Assembly (NCBI GenBank): GCA_028023455.1
Contig: JAQFVV010000273.1
Coordinates: 868,989 to 932,988 of the forward strand
DNA length: 64,000 bases
Direction of reading: 5' to 3'
Source of the DNA: Epiperipatus broadwayi
Lineage: Eukaryota > Onychophora > Udeonychophora > Euonychophora > Peripatidae
Shown: positions 1-12,660 of the stretch, one piece after another
How the letters are laid out: the number at the start of each line of letters is the position of its first letter
Position numbering within the stretch: position 1 is the first letter of the stretch
Notes under the pieces: model-generated
Told to the model about the DNA's origin: nothing
Database searches by the model: none
Seen by the model: the letters and a program-made list of their open reading frames with translations, nothing else
Position numbers and translations under genes: made by a program

Positions 1-1547
1 CGGGTCACTTCTTTATTGATCAAGTGAGGCAAAACTCAAAAACTTTTAATTGGCCAATTGACAAACTCTGATAGAAATATTTTCATCTTTTAATATATAT
101 TAATTTTAGTTTCATTTTCAAAAAGTATATTAATTATTTGTAATGTTAGGAAAGTAAACGAAAGTTTTTTCAAAAATATATTTTTATTTGTATTTCATAG
201 AAATATTCAAAAGTGGAAAAAATCAAAGAAAACATTACGAGCAAATTACAAGCAATGCAAACATCATTTATATTCCTCCCAGATTTAAACATTACAGATT
301 TTTTAGTTAAATCTTAGCGTTTTTCTAAAAATAATTATATTTTCAGCATTTTTTAACCAAAATACATTATGATATTTAAGTAAATGCCAGAAAAAATATT
401 TTAAAACATTAATCTTTGTTTGAAAATTCAATAAACAGCTTGGGGCAATCTAAACTCTTGACAGGATGTCAAATTATTGCTATCGCTGGTTTATTTTTCA
501 ATTTATAATCATGTAAACTATACAATTTTTAAATAAAACCTTACAACTTTTGTAAAATAACTATATTTTCAGCAGATTTTATGAAGATAATCTATAATAT
601 CTATGAAAAGTAATTAAAAAAACACTCTAAAACATATATTTTCAGCGGTGAAAAAATATTTATCAGAATCATCAGCCAATAAGCATCAAGAATGGATGGC
701 CCAACCAATAAGAACTTGCCTTATTCTTTTGTTAAAGTTAAAACACTCCTAGTATTGATTTTCTACTTGTAAAATAATTCAAAAGAGGCCAGCATCTTAC
801 GGGACTTTTTCTAAAAAAAAGATAAGGGGGATTTATTATAGAGTTGACAAAAATTATGTTGTGGAAATGGGATAGAGCAGATTATGGGTAAATTTAGAGT
901 GGGGAATGTAAAATAAAGTGGCTAACAGGTTTATCTGGGCATAATTGCTGAGATATTTTTGACTTCGTTTAAGGAGAAGCCATAATACATCACATACATC
1001 ACATCACATAAAGTTTCCAACAAGTATATATATGTCACCATAGCTCAAAAAATAGCCGATTTAGAGTGATCCAAAGACTTTGATGCAACAATGCAATGAA
1101 CCCCATACAAGGGTTAATGTAATCGATTACTAATATTTGAAAAGGTCACCAAATCAGCCGCTGAAAAGGGTTTTTTATGTATATAAAAATTTTTATATTT
1201 ATATAGCTATTGTAAGAATTTATTATTTTCTGATTATTATTTTATGGAAGAACAGCATAAAGATATTTATTTTTTCCAAAATAAGTTAAAAGTGAGCTTA
1301 CATATTAGACCTGCTACCTGTGGTTGCAATGACAGAATTCTGTATATTTCTCTAGTATGAAGGGGAAAGATGTTTGCATTGGCAGAATGCCATATTAAAC
1401 ATTACAACTATAATGTTCTTCTGTTACATCCCTCCCCTCTGCAGAAAGGTACAACATTCTAATGTCACAAACACAAGCAATATTGAGATATGTAAACATC
1501 ACTCAATTATGAAAATATTGAATGATAATCATCAGTTATTTAGCTTT

Positions 1548-1548
<1 letters not shown>
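1..1548. other. AT-rich stretch, no gene seen
   Basis: I see no coding region, RNA gene or mobile element here. It is AT-rich, with the words 'ttttcagc' and 'atattttcagc' recurring near 340, 565 and 640, which hints at very old repeat material but is too diverged to classify. Confidence 0.5.

Positions 1549-1616
<68 letters not shown>
1549..1616. repeat. Poly-C homopolymer, 68 bases
   Basis: An uninterrupted run of 68 C bases, followed directly by 'ggcgttggg'. It is exceptional in such AT-rich surroundings. The proline run it would encode on the plus strand is an artefact. On the minus strand it is a long G-tract able to form G-quadruplexes. Length is likely to be polymorphic or affected by sequencing error. 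Confidence 0.95.
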
Positions 1617-1618
<2 letters not shown>

Positions 1619-2468
1619 CGTTGGGATTTATACTTAGTTGATTGCCATTCAAAATTTAAAAATGCCATTTTCTATTACTTTAATTTTATGTGTTAAATGA
1701 ATGATTTAAAATTTCTATTTTGGTATTCAGAGGATCAAGACAGAGCCCCAGTTTTAACAATGTGCAAATATAAAATGAAATATGAGTTTTAATAATTGTA
1801 AAGATAAGTATTCATAGCTCAATTATATGCAGTTGGAATGGAAGTTACTGTAACTCCTTAAAAACTATATCATTTTGATGAACCTAACGAAATATGCTGG
1901 CTGTAGAATTTAAACAAGTTGAAAAAAATAGTTTTAAAATAAATAAATAATATATTTTAAAAAGTATGATAACACTAAAGAGAGTCTATTGTTATTTGAT
2001 GGAATAACAAGCGTTTAAATATTAAAATATGTTTGCAAATGTAATAAAATTTGGACCATAAATAAATACTAAAACAAGTAAATATAAGAATAATATAAAA
2101 CAAATAATATAAGAATAAATACAATCAAAAAGATATACATATTAAATAAAATATACACAAATTAATTAATCAATATATTACACATGTGGCAATAACCAAA
2201 ATTTTAAATATTTTTTTAAAATATAAAAAGATAAATTATCAACATCAATTGAACAGTCAGTTACAAAAGAATTAAAGAGCCTGAGTCCATTGTAACTAAA
2301 TTGCCAATGACTGCTTTCTAAAAAAAATATCTGGAAACACCAGTTGAAATTTGTTAGCCAAACGGGTATTTATAATTGATACTTCACGGCACAGTAAAAA
2401 ATAACGACGATATATATATCAAACAATTCTAAACTTATATAGTTTAGAAACAGATAACACATCAGAAT

Positions 2469-2506
2469 TGATATATATATATATATATATATATATGCAT
2501 ATAACA

Positions 2507-2541
<35 letters not shown>
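2469..2541. repeat. TA microsatellite inside LINE relic
   Basis: Two TA runs separated by 'gcataacacatca'-like sequence. 'aacacatc' also stands just before the first run, so the unit was duplicated around the run. It lies within the C-terminal coding part of the surrounding LINE relic. Confidence 0.85.
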
Positions 2542-2544
<3 letters not shown>

Positions 2545-4551
2545 CATAGAGGTCAATCTAGGTCTAACAAAAAAAATACATATTGTATAATTTTGCAAAG
2601 TATATAATTGAGATAGTGAGTAATCAGTAGAGCCATCCCAAATGGAAATATTGTAACATAATACACTCTCAATCAAGCAAAATATATAGTCATCAAAGTA
2701 GATCTAGGTATGAATTTTACCAGATAATAAAGTACATAATTTTTATGTAATCAAGAACAAAAGAAGACTATGTGCTTAGGCCAAGATAATCTTGAATCAA
2801 TATAGATGTCTAAGTAGCAATAATTATCAACAAAACTAATGTTACAACATGTACAAATACTTTTTGAATGAACATTATACTGATCACAAATCCTAATACT
2901 AATTGAATGTGTGCAGTGTTTATAAGAGAATAGAATACCTCTGATTTTATTACAAATTAACAGTTAAATAATTTATCATAAGCCAGTTACTTATTAATTC
3001 TAGTCCTTTATTAATCAATTGCTCCAGAATACTAGATGAGACAGCATCACAAGACAAAGCAATATCATCAGACAACCCATAAATCTTTGAATTCAAAGAT
3101 AAATTAAAGATGTAATTTATATAAATTAAAAACAGTATATGGCCAAGTACAAAACTTTGTGAAAGACCATGATTAACTAATCCAAAATCACCAATAATCG
3201 AATGTATTTTAGTAGCCTGTCTCCTATCTCTTCATGTAACTTAACAACCAAGATGCAAAATGACCTCTAAAACCATATGAACACAAACAAAGTAACAACA
3301 CTGTATGATTAACAGAGTCGAATGCCTTAGAAAAATCCAAATAAACAGCTGCTTTCTTGAGACCCTTTTCCAATGATAATGTCACATTATGTACATGATT
3401 ATAAATAGCATCTAAAGTACTCTTTCCAGCAACAAAGCCAAATTGATACACAGAAATGAATTTATGAATATTCAAAAATGACATCATCTTATCCTTAACT
3501 GTCATCTCAAATAATTTAGCAACAACAAATATTATAAAAATAGGTCTATAATTGCTAATAATCAGTGGATTACCTTTTTTAAAAATTGGCATAATAACCT
3601 CTACTTTCAAACATTCAGGAAATAATCCAGAAGATAAAGATAGGTTAAACAAGCAAACTAATACAGGTATAAAAGCTAATCAATTATCTTTCACAATTTG
3701 GGATGTTCATTTATCTAATCCAGAAGATCGAACATTTTTTTAAATCATGAATTGGATATGATAACTTAACATCATAAACATCTTAACAAAAGAAAGTATC
3801 AGAAAGAAGTGTAGAAGTCATATCATTAATAAATGGTTCTATGTGTGGTCTATATACAAAGAAATTAATAAAAAGATCAGCCACATATTTTTCATTACCT
3901 TGTACCTCTAACATAACATCATTATTCTTAACATAAGTAATTTGATTAGAAGATTTTTAACCAAAGAGTTTATTGCTTTTCACTTCAAAGAAACATTTTT
4001 ATTACAAAGAAATTATCTATAATAATTTAATTTTGCTACTTTAATATCACATTTAATTTCTTTATTAATCTGCTTTAATACAATTGAACTGGCAGAACAT
4101 TTTAACCTATTTCTAAAATTATTTTTTTCAATCAACTAATCTGAGATCCACAAAGAATGTTTTCTATTTTTATTATTTAATTTAATAGGACAAGAAGCCT
4201 TATCAATAAAAGAACAACAAATATTTTGGAATTCTAAAAAAGCTTTATCAACATTATCCAAATCAAAAATACAATCCCAGATTTGAATTGTTAACAAACG
4301 ATTTAATTTAATATGTGATAATTTATCAACATACCTATAGCTATTCGAATTATTAAGAATCATAGACAATTTTTAAAAAATTGCAAAATGATCAGTAATA
4401 TTTAATTCAGATACACCAGATTCAAAATTAATAATCCTGATCAAGTCTAATAAAAATATGATCAAGGAAAGATTTACAAGTTGGCATTATGCATGTAGAT
4501 GAAAACATTAACTGATCAAAATCACAACTATATAACAAATCCAAATATCCA

Positions 4552-4734
<183 letters not shown>

Positions 4735-5039
4735 CAACAACAACAAGAAGGAGGAGGACTTGGAATGTGAGAATACATTATTCAAACTAAACTCAAAAGT
4801 TCTTAATAAAATGGGGTAGACTAAATATGATATAATATTCTTGAATATTGATTTGGCAACTTGAACTGACATAGTTGAAAAGAGACTAAATACATTTATG
4901 GTGTTTATAAACATTTCAGAAGGAAAGTTGTTTATTTGTCTAACATGATTTTTTAGAATGTAGTCTATCAATAAAAATATAGAACTTATATCTAAGAGGA
5001 ATACATTTTATATCAAGTCCCACTTGAGACTAAATTTGA

Positions 5040-5560
5040 TAATAAAAATAAAAAAATATAAAAGTTTTAACATAGTACAATTAATTTCCTTCATCAAGTA
5101 AATATTAATTAAAACGTATTTTGAAAAAATGAGTCATTGAGACAAAAAAATACACTATCACTAATACTATACACTATTTCCATAGTGGCTGGACTATTGA
5201 AATCAATATAAACTAATTACTACAAGTTTTTTTTTATCATGCAGCAAAAACAAATCCCAAAACAAAATTTAAACTTTTCCTAACAATTGTATATTAAATA
5301 GTCATAAAAATAAACTTTCTCTAAAATAAAAATCTTAGTATAGATAGATTTTAATGTGGTATATATTCAAAAATAATATGAATAAATCTATTACTACTAT
5401 AAAACGCTTTTGAAGACTACTTAATGAAAGGAAATATGGACTGAGTATACATAAATGCTTTTAGCAATGTTATTTCTTGATATTTGGTGAAAAAAAATGG
5501 GATTTTTTTGTCATAAAGGTTAAGTTAAGAATACACAAACTTAAGATATACGTATAAGTA

Positions 5561-5593
<33 letters not shown>

Positions 5594-5833
5594 TATTTTT
5601 ATTATCATTTCTATTTAATACTGGAGTAGTTTTAATATTCCCAAAGGCAATTTCACAACCTTTTTTTTTTTTGCTTAATTAGGCATTTGTATAAAATTTA
5701 CAAAACTCTTATTTGCATTAAGTTGTTAAAAAAGTTTGAATTTTATATTTAGATTTATTTCATTGTTATGGTAACAGATTCCGAGTAACTACTTGTATTT
5801 TGTAAACAATAGCATTCCTATTATCTATTAATG
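5040..5833. other. AT-rich, no gene; short ATT run
   Basis: No coding signal seen. Contains an (ATT)n run at about 5566-5593 and several poly-T tracts. Confidence 0.5.
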
Positions 5834-6139
5834 CAGGAGTCACCAACCCTATGCATGCTGGCACCATGGCACCCGCAGACCATTTGGTGTGCCCGACGCT
5901 ATCCGAACACGATAAAAAATTATTTATCTGATACTAATAAATTTAATTTTTAAGATTTCTTATAAATTATTGTATTATATTGTAATCAAATTGTAGGTCA
6001 TACTATACTTTTACGGCGTAAAAGGTTTTATCATTAACAATATCCAACTATAAATTTACATTGTAAAAATAAATGGTGCCCGCCACCTGGTCGGTATTAT
6101 AGAATGTGTTCTTAAGTACAAAAAGGTTGGGGACCGCTG
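5834..6139. mobile_element. hAT-family non-autonomous transposon (MITE), 306 bp
   Basis: Begins CAGGAGTCACCAACCCT and ends AGGTTGGGGACCGCTG. These are imperfect terminal inverted repeats of the CAGxGGTxxxCAACC type typical of hAT elements. It is flanked by a perfect 8-bp duplication TATTAATG (5826-5833 and 6140-6147), the target length expected for hAT. Subterminal sequences also pair: a 'ggcacccgcagacc' region near 5868 matches 'ggtgcccgccacctggtc' near 6077 in inverted orientation. There is no transposase frame inside, so it must have been moved by an autonomous relative in trans. The target duplication is still perfect, which suggests a not very ancient insertion. Confidence 0.9.
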
Positions 6140-6147
6140 TATTAATG

Positions 6148-7198
6148 TCTGTTACTTTTAATAGCCTTAAAACAAAATATGCAGATCTTTCTGTTCTACT
6201 TTAATAGTAGTTCATTTCTGAGAGTGCTGTTGTCAAAAATAGACTTTTTCTGATTACCGCCCGAGAACGTTTCGTTAATTAAAACAAAACCGGTTAATGT
6301 CGTATATTTCTACTTAAAAAATAAATTTCATTCATTCTTCTTATATTTCTGGAAAAAAATATTAATGAAATTACAAAATCATATTTTTGTCAATAGCATT
6401 AACTTTTATATTCATTTTATTTAAATTAAGCATACAGCTGACTTTAAACATATACAAATAAATGTCATTTAATTAATTGAAATAAATATTGACGCATAAG
6501 GGATTATGCATATACAGACATACCGAAATTTAAAATAGTAAAAAAAAAGTTAAAATCTAAAGTTTAATTTTCTAAAATAAACACATTTTTTAAAATTGTA
6601 TTGCTATTACAATAAAATTGCTGAAATTACTAATATTACACTCCAAGATTAATAAAGAAATTGTACGCTTTAGAAGATAATAGCAAATGTGTATATATAT
6701 ATATATATATAACTGTTTGTAGCATTTCTCTTCTTTAAATGAAATAACTATTAAATGAATACAAAATAAAATGAACTGTATATAATTTAATATTAAAATT
6801 GTCTTTCATTTGTATTTGTAATTTGATTGTGAAACATTTTTCACATCTGCCCACAAAATGGTACTTTATGATTAGGTATAAAACATGTCAACTGATATAT
6901 TTGTCTGAAGATTTGTGATGGTATTTTAGATGTGATAATATATTGCGCTATTTTCATTATATAACATTAAGTGTTGAATATCTAGTATATTTTAAACTTT
7001 TCAAATACAAACAACACGACTGTTAGGAATTACACAGAAATAGACAATGTGGAATACACAGTCTTTTGAGTGGTATTATTTTCTGCCCTTTTTAGGTATT
7101 ACTAACCTGATCAAGTACATTACTGAATTACGAATTAAATTTAGAATTTAAAGAACAAATTTTAAGGAGTTTTCTTGTCAAACACAACAGTCAGTAGA
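6148..7198. other. No gene seen; small CpG-bearing patch
   Basis: Mostly AT-rich. Around 6255-6312 there is a local cluster of CpG dinucleotides (accgcccgagaacgtttcg and nearby), unusual for the neighbourhood. A TA run lies at about 6692-6711. No reading frame or repeat family recognised. Confidence 0.45.
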
Positions 7199-7209
7199 AA
7201 TTTTATATA

Positions 7210-7517
7210 AACCACTAAACATCACATGATCACTATCTCATACTAGCACATTATTATTATTAAACAATTCAAAACAAAGCAAAACTCTCCATATAGTAGT
7301 GCAATATAGTTGTGCATTGGATCCTAAGATCTAGGTGCAGTGCTCTCAGATCCAAGACTCCACACTGATGATGGACACAAGCCAGAAACTAGTCTGGGGA
7401 TATTGGGTGAGTAGGCACTAGATAGGGATTTTATGCACAAGCCTTCTGGCATCTATTGATTGCTATATAGTTAGCACAAGATGGTACTACTATATGGAGA
7501 GTTTTGCTTTGTTTTGT
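7210..7517. mobile_element. 308-bp retroposed element with internal inverted repeats
   Basis: Flanked by a perfect 11-bp duplication AATTTTATATA (7199-7209 and 7518-7528), a length typical of LINE-machinery insertions. Inside are two perfectly matching 31-bp inverted repeats (7270-7300 and 7486-7516, the latter ending ttttgctttgttttg) around a more GC-rich core. About 60 bp at the left end (catcacatgatcac...) lies outside the inverted pair. A related 93-bp element at 50535-50627 shares both the left-end words and the right end. There is no coding frame and no clear tRNA promoter. I do not recognise the family. Confidence 0.75.
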
Positions 7518-7528
7518 AATTTTATATA

Positions 7529-8629
7529 CAGTTTTCCCAAAAATAAGACATAACTGAAAGTAATCCTTAACATGCTTTTTTATAATGTGTATAATATAAG
7601 CCCTATCTCAAATATAAGCCTAATTAACATTGCCAGACAGAAATGCTAATTTTATTTATCCATTGAAACATATGTGGAAATTAATTAATGTTTAAATATA
7701 TAGTATTATTGACATTAATGTTTTAGCTAAATTATAATATAAATTATAATGGTACTAACATATTTTTCCATAGACTATTTTTGACAAATTTAATTCTAAT
7801 TTATAGAGAAACAACTTCTCTCAACTGAATCTTGAAAACTTAATGTGACCAACTTATCAACTTTGTGAATGATTTAACAAACTTTTACCTATCACAAGCA
7901 AATACATCAGACAATTTATAAATTCATTTATGTAATGTTAGGGTACTTTTTTTATTTATATTTAATATTAATATTTAGAATGCTTGATTAGTTTTAGCGT
8001 TTTATCATTGTAACTTTTAAATATTCAAAATAAAATAAAAATCAACTTGGTTTCTTAAATTTTTTTTTTCTTCCTAAAAAAATTTAAATAACAGACATGA
8101 TTTTAATAATTGAAATTTAGTTTAACTTAAATCAACTTTTCTCCTAAAGAAAAGTTTTAAAAAGAATATCCATGCGGGGTAAATTTGAATAATTTGCAAA
8201 GTGTTTACAATGTGTACACACACTTGGATGCATTTTATTTGAAACTTCATAATTAAATATACTTTGTATAATAACAAATGTAATTAATGTGATTGTGGGA
8301 AATCCAGAAATGTTTTCTGAATTTTTGTGCATTCATTTTTTTTTTCTTATTCCTTTATTTTTCTTTTTTTTTTTTGTTAACATCTTTTCTAAGAACAATA
8401 ATAATTAGGGGATTTCATACATTATGGATTGTGACACTTGCTAGTATTATATAATAATTTTCCATTATCATATAAGAGCAGCTTCTTTAAATTTTCTTTT
8501 TTGCAATTTTTTTCTCTAACCAATATTTTTGTAATTTCCCAGTGGAACATGTCACAATTAGACTTTCTCTTTTTATTGCCTATTAATGGTTTTTTTTCAT
8601 GACAGCTGATGAATAATTATTATTCATGA
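7529..8629. other. AT-rich, no gene recognised
   Basis: Poly-T tracts at about 8336-8376 and elsewhere. The short minus-strand frame at 8144-8332 shows no family I recognise. It lies just downstream (minus sense) of a PLE relic and might be its decayed 3' part. Confidence 0.4.
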
Positions 8630-8945
8630 GAATTAGATCTTTTCATTTTCCAAGCCATTGATTTTTGAACAGTCTTCTTTCACTCTGTTCCACAGTGATA
8701 GTATGACTCCATGTCTAGTGCTTCTGATGTGATTTAATGTATATGCAAAAGATTTACCAGTATGTGTTAGTTTCCTATAAAATGTTGTCATCAATTTGAC
8801 ATGAGAGAGCCTTATCACAAGAACAACTATGAAAACTATATATAAATTTAATTGAAAGAAATGTATTGATGGTAAATCATAGTCCTGTATGTCAGCATAT
8901 AAAAAATGTATCATCAACAATGTCAAGCCACATTTTAGCAGAAAA
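8630..8945 (-). pseudogene. Penelope-like element relic (RT motif C to linker)
   Basis: Minus-strand remains of a PLE reverse transcriptase. At about 8903-8920 the reading KMWLDIVDDTFFIC gives the catalytic motif C (VDDTF). After one frameshift, 8633-8830 reads VLVIRLSHVKLMTTFYRKLT and continues HTGKSFAYTLNHI. This matches the PLE block after motif C that begins 'FLDVL' and runs through 'YRK.TH' to 'NH'; the intact PLE in this window has KLPFLDVLVTRT and YRKDTHRDRYLHFHSHH at the same place. There is no intact frame and the endonuclease domain is not visible. Function is lost. Confidence 0.75.
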
Positions 8946-9249
8946 TGGGATACAATTTATGGTTGTGGTTTCATGTTCTTCCATGTAAATGTTGCTAAAC
9001 AAGAAATATGTTGGTGAATCCATGACATCCTTTGATTTTTTTAGAATTCTGAATTATATTAAAGTGTGTAGCTATTATGCAAAGTTCATAATTCCATTAT
9101 ACTATTAAAAAGTAGAGTTGTCTTGGTTTGTAGACAATTATCATTACATAACTCTTTACTTACAATTAAAATTTGGTATTTCCACATTAAAGTGTATCAA
9201 TATGTTACTTCTTTCAGTTTCCATGTCTCTTATTAATTTTACAAAGTAC

Positions 9250-9425
9250 TTATAATCCCCGATGAAGAACTATGTCATGTATGCCAAAGGACTAAGAATT
9301 TTCAAAAAAAATTTAAAATTTCTGATGAATGACTATGTTCTGTATACCAGAATAAACATTTCAAGAAGTCTAGAATCCCTGATAATTGACTGGGTTCTAT
9401 ATGACAAATGATTAAGAATTTTTTT
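9250..9425. repeat. Minisatellite, three diverged units of about 60 bp
   Basis: Three consecutive units start near 9252, 9315 and 9370. Each opens with an 'aatccctgatgaatgact'-like phrase and closes with an 'ctaagaatttt'-like phrase. The units are strongly diverged. Confidence 0.65.
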
Positions 9426-10190
9426 TTTTTTATAATACATTTAATATTTAATGATGGACAATGGAAATAGTTCACATATTAACAAGTCAGATGATTGCTA
9501 ATAATGAGAATATATTTAGTAATAAAATTTTATCCAGATGTTTTAATTACTATGTTAATAATACTCTGTACTAGTAATAGTATTGATGTCAGTGAACGTA
9601 TTTATAAATGCAAAAGAATTATTGGGATCATCATACGGATACAAAAATTCTTATTCAAATATTAATTTCATTTTACATTATTCTGTTGTTGGAATTTTGG
9701 TACAAAATACTGTAAAGATAAATTCCAGAATATAAGAATTTTTTTGGTTCATAGATATGTAATTACCTGTAGCTATCTTTTTTTTTTGGAGGGGGGGGGG
9801 CAAAATGACATTGAATGATAAATTATTTCTAAGCAAAAAAAGAGTAAAGAATTACAACAGATTTTATTTATAATATACTTTATAGAATTATTAACATAAT
9901 AAGAAACATTTTTTTGTTTTATATTAAAAATATTTTGGTTAATAAGCTACTTTTACATGCTCATAATTTTAATTTGTTTTTGTGATTTTTGTAAGCGTGT
10001 TTTGTAAAATTATTGATGATACCATTCATATTTTTGACATTTTAGATATTGAATTGGCCTGCAATTTCTATATTTACTACATTGTTTTAGCTTATATATA
10101 ACTTTATATTACAGTTTACAGAGGTTTGAAGCTTCCCTTTTCACATTCCACTTCAATTTAATATATTATTTTTTAAAATAAACCCAGATG
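9426..10190. other. AT-rich, no gene; poly-G run
   Basis: Nothing coding seen. A T10-ggagg-G10 tract lies at about 9778-9800. Confidence 0.45.
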
Positions 10191-10194
10191 ATGA

Positions 10195-10960
10195 CAGTAA
10201 TATGTGGATCTTTTTCCATGATTGCGAGTATGATATTGTTATGATAAAACTATGAAAGAAGTAGATAATTTCTGATTGGCTGAGTGTTTTAACCTGATGC
10301 TGAATTACTTAATATTGTAGATTTGTAAAGCAAAAAGGTAATTTGTTTCAAGTAAATGATTATGATGCAATCATTTTGTAAATAACATTTTAAAACCAAA
10401 AGCTATATGCCAATAGAAGATTGTCTTTGAAAACATTTTATTGTTAGAAAGTTTGTTACAATAACTGGTAGCAATTTCTATTGGGTAAAAAAACATTTGT
10501 CAAAATGATAAATAAAATGCTCTTAAAAATTTTAATAAGAATAGATATTTTTTTAAACTTTTAGATCTGTTTTTTTTTTTTTTTTACTTTTTGACAACTA
10601 ATCCAAAACATATTTTTTTTTTTAATAACATAAAATCCAAATATCTAATAGTTAGCTCTTGTAACTCTTTGAATAGGTAAATTACACCCAATGGTGATAT
10701 GCTTCCTTGAGATAAATTAAAATTTATTTTAGATATTTAGTCTTTTTTAAAAAAATGGTTAAAATTGTATCACTTGGAAGCTTATATTTTTAACTTATTA
10801 GGTAAAAAATTAGTTTTATAATAAATAGAAAAAAAAGCTTTCATTCTAAAAATAAAATATTTACATATGGAAAATTTAGTAAAAGATTTGCTAGGTTCTA
10901 TTCAAAAATCGACAGGTGGAATTTTCTATTCATGATATTAAATAAATGTAAACTAATATT
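10195..10960. repeat. Segmental duplication, copy A
   Basis: Matches 11985-12660 in the same order and orientation over roughly 700 bp. Shared landmarks include 'ctgagtgtttt' (10279 and 12078), 'agattgtctttgaa' (10418 and 12230), 'gaataggtaaattaca' (10670 and 12433) and a 'tcttcaaaa/attcaaaaat tgataggtggaattt'-like block (10893 and 12606). Indels are frequent, so the duplication is old. No protein is evident in either copy. It could be two copies of an unrecognised interspersed repeat or a tandem genomic duplication. Confidence 0.75.
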
Positions 10961-11702
10961 TGGTATATAATAGCTATTATATAATTGGATTCTAACAAAT
11001 GTGTTGTTACATACCTTAATAAATTGAATTAAATTATTGTCAAATTATGCTTGTTACCATTCTTGTTATTGTTATTTAATAATGACTAAAAAAATAAAAG
11101 TGTGTTATTTTATTTAATTTTTAAATGAGATTTTAACATTATATTAGCCACAATATAAAGGCATTGATAGATGTTTCATTTAAGGGGGTTCCATAAAATT
11201 TTAAATGTGCAATGACAAATTTACTATAGAGTTTATTATAGTAAAATAACACCTTTATTGGATTAGTAATTTGAAATAAATGGATAATGCCAAACTTCCT
11301 ATAAATGTATTTTATTTCAAATTCAGTGTGACTTCATGGCAGAGTTAAACACCATGTATTTTTATAATGACTATCTCAAAGATATTTTAGAGAAATGCAA
11401 TGCTAATTGTTTTGTTGAGAAAATATAGTTGAAAGTAAAATATATTCTAGAGTTAAAATTAGAAATAATGTTGAAATATTTCAGAGAATGTTTTCTGCTA
11501 AAAAAATAAATAAAAACTACATATAAAATATGAAATTTTTACAAAATTGTGCCAGCATATTTTATATTTCTGACATATTTGTGTTTTAAGATTGGCATAA
11601 CAGATTGGATTATATAAACATCACATTACTAATTTCTAGAGTACTTTCTTTTTTTTCCCATCATTTTTTTGAAGTTGCAATTGATCATACTCATTTACAA
11701 AT

Positions 11703-11777
11703 AGCTGCTACTATTACTACTACTACTACTACTACTAATATGACTACTACTATTACTACTACTACTACTACTACTAC

Positions 11778-11825
<48 letters not shown>
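11703..11825. repeat. (ACT)n-(ATT)n compound microsatellite
   Basis: ACT units with one ATATGACT interruption, then ATT units. Lies between the two halves of the segmental duplication. Confidence 0.95.
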
Positions 11826-11984
11826 CTGGATAATGAAAGTTAGCAATATCTTTACTTGATTTTGATGTTTCAGGTTTTGTGGTGGTGTTGTGATAACTAT
11901 GATGTTTTAAATCATTCCATTAAAATACATAATAGTTTTCAGTGGTTTTCACCATTTCTTTTTGCCCAATTTCTGAAAACTCAA

Positions 11985-12660
11985 TCTGTTAATAAGAAAC
12001 TTTTTGCATGACTGACATGACAAACTTATGAGGAAGGTGTCTTAGGAATCAAATAGGATTGAGAACTTCTGCTTGACTGAGTGTTTTCGCCTAATGTTAA
12101 ATTAGTGAATGTGATAGATCTGTAAAGAAAGATGGAAATTTCATTAATTTGTTTACAAATTAATAGTTAAGATACAATATGTTTATTAAAATCTTATTTT
12201 TATATATAAAAAAACTACATCACTAATAAGAGATTGTCTTTGAAGACACTTTATTTTAAATAACAGCACTTAAAAAATTTGTTATTGCAATGGAAACAGC
12301 TTATACTCGATTTTTTAAAAAAATGTTTTTTATCAAAATAGTAAATAAAATACTCTTCAAATAACTAATCCTAAAAATATTTTTTTTAATAATATAAAAT
12401 TGAAATATCTAACATGTTCTTATAATTATTTGAATAGGTAAATTACATCCAATTACAGCATCCTCTATTGTTATAGGTAAAAACATTGTTTAGATATTTA
12501 TGTAATTAAAATGTAAAAATTACTTAGATAGTATAAAAGAGATTTAATTGTAAAAACAAAATGTAAAAATATGAAAAATATTTAATGTAAGATTCATCAG
12601 ATCCTCTTCAAAATTGATAGGGTGAAATTTCTTGTACACAGGTTGACATGGATTACATGC
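11985..12660. repeat. Segmental duplication, copy B
   Basis: Diverged direct copy of 10195-10960, offset by about 1.75-1.82 kb. No coding content recognised. Confidence 0.75.

Noticed and set aside
1374-1637. Proline-rich protein
   Set aside because: Created by the poly-C run; the preceding residues show no domain.
9250-9425. CRISPR-like array of three repeats
   Set aside because: Units are diverged throughout with no constant repeat and unique spacer pattern; the DNA is eukaryotic. It is a minisatellite.
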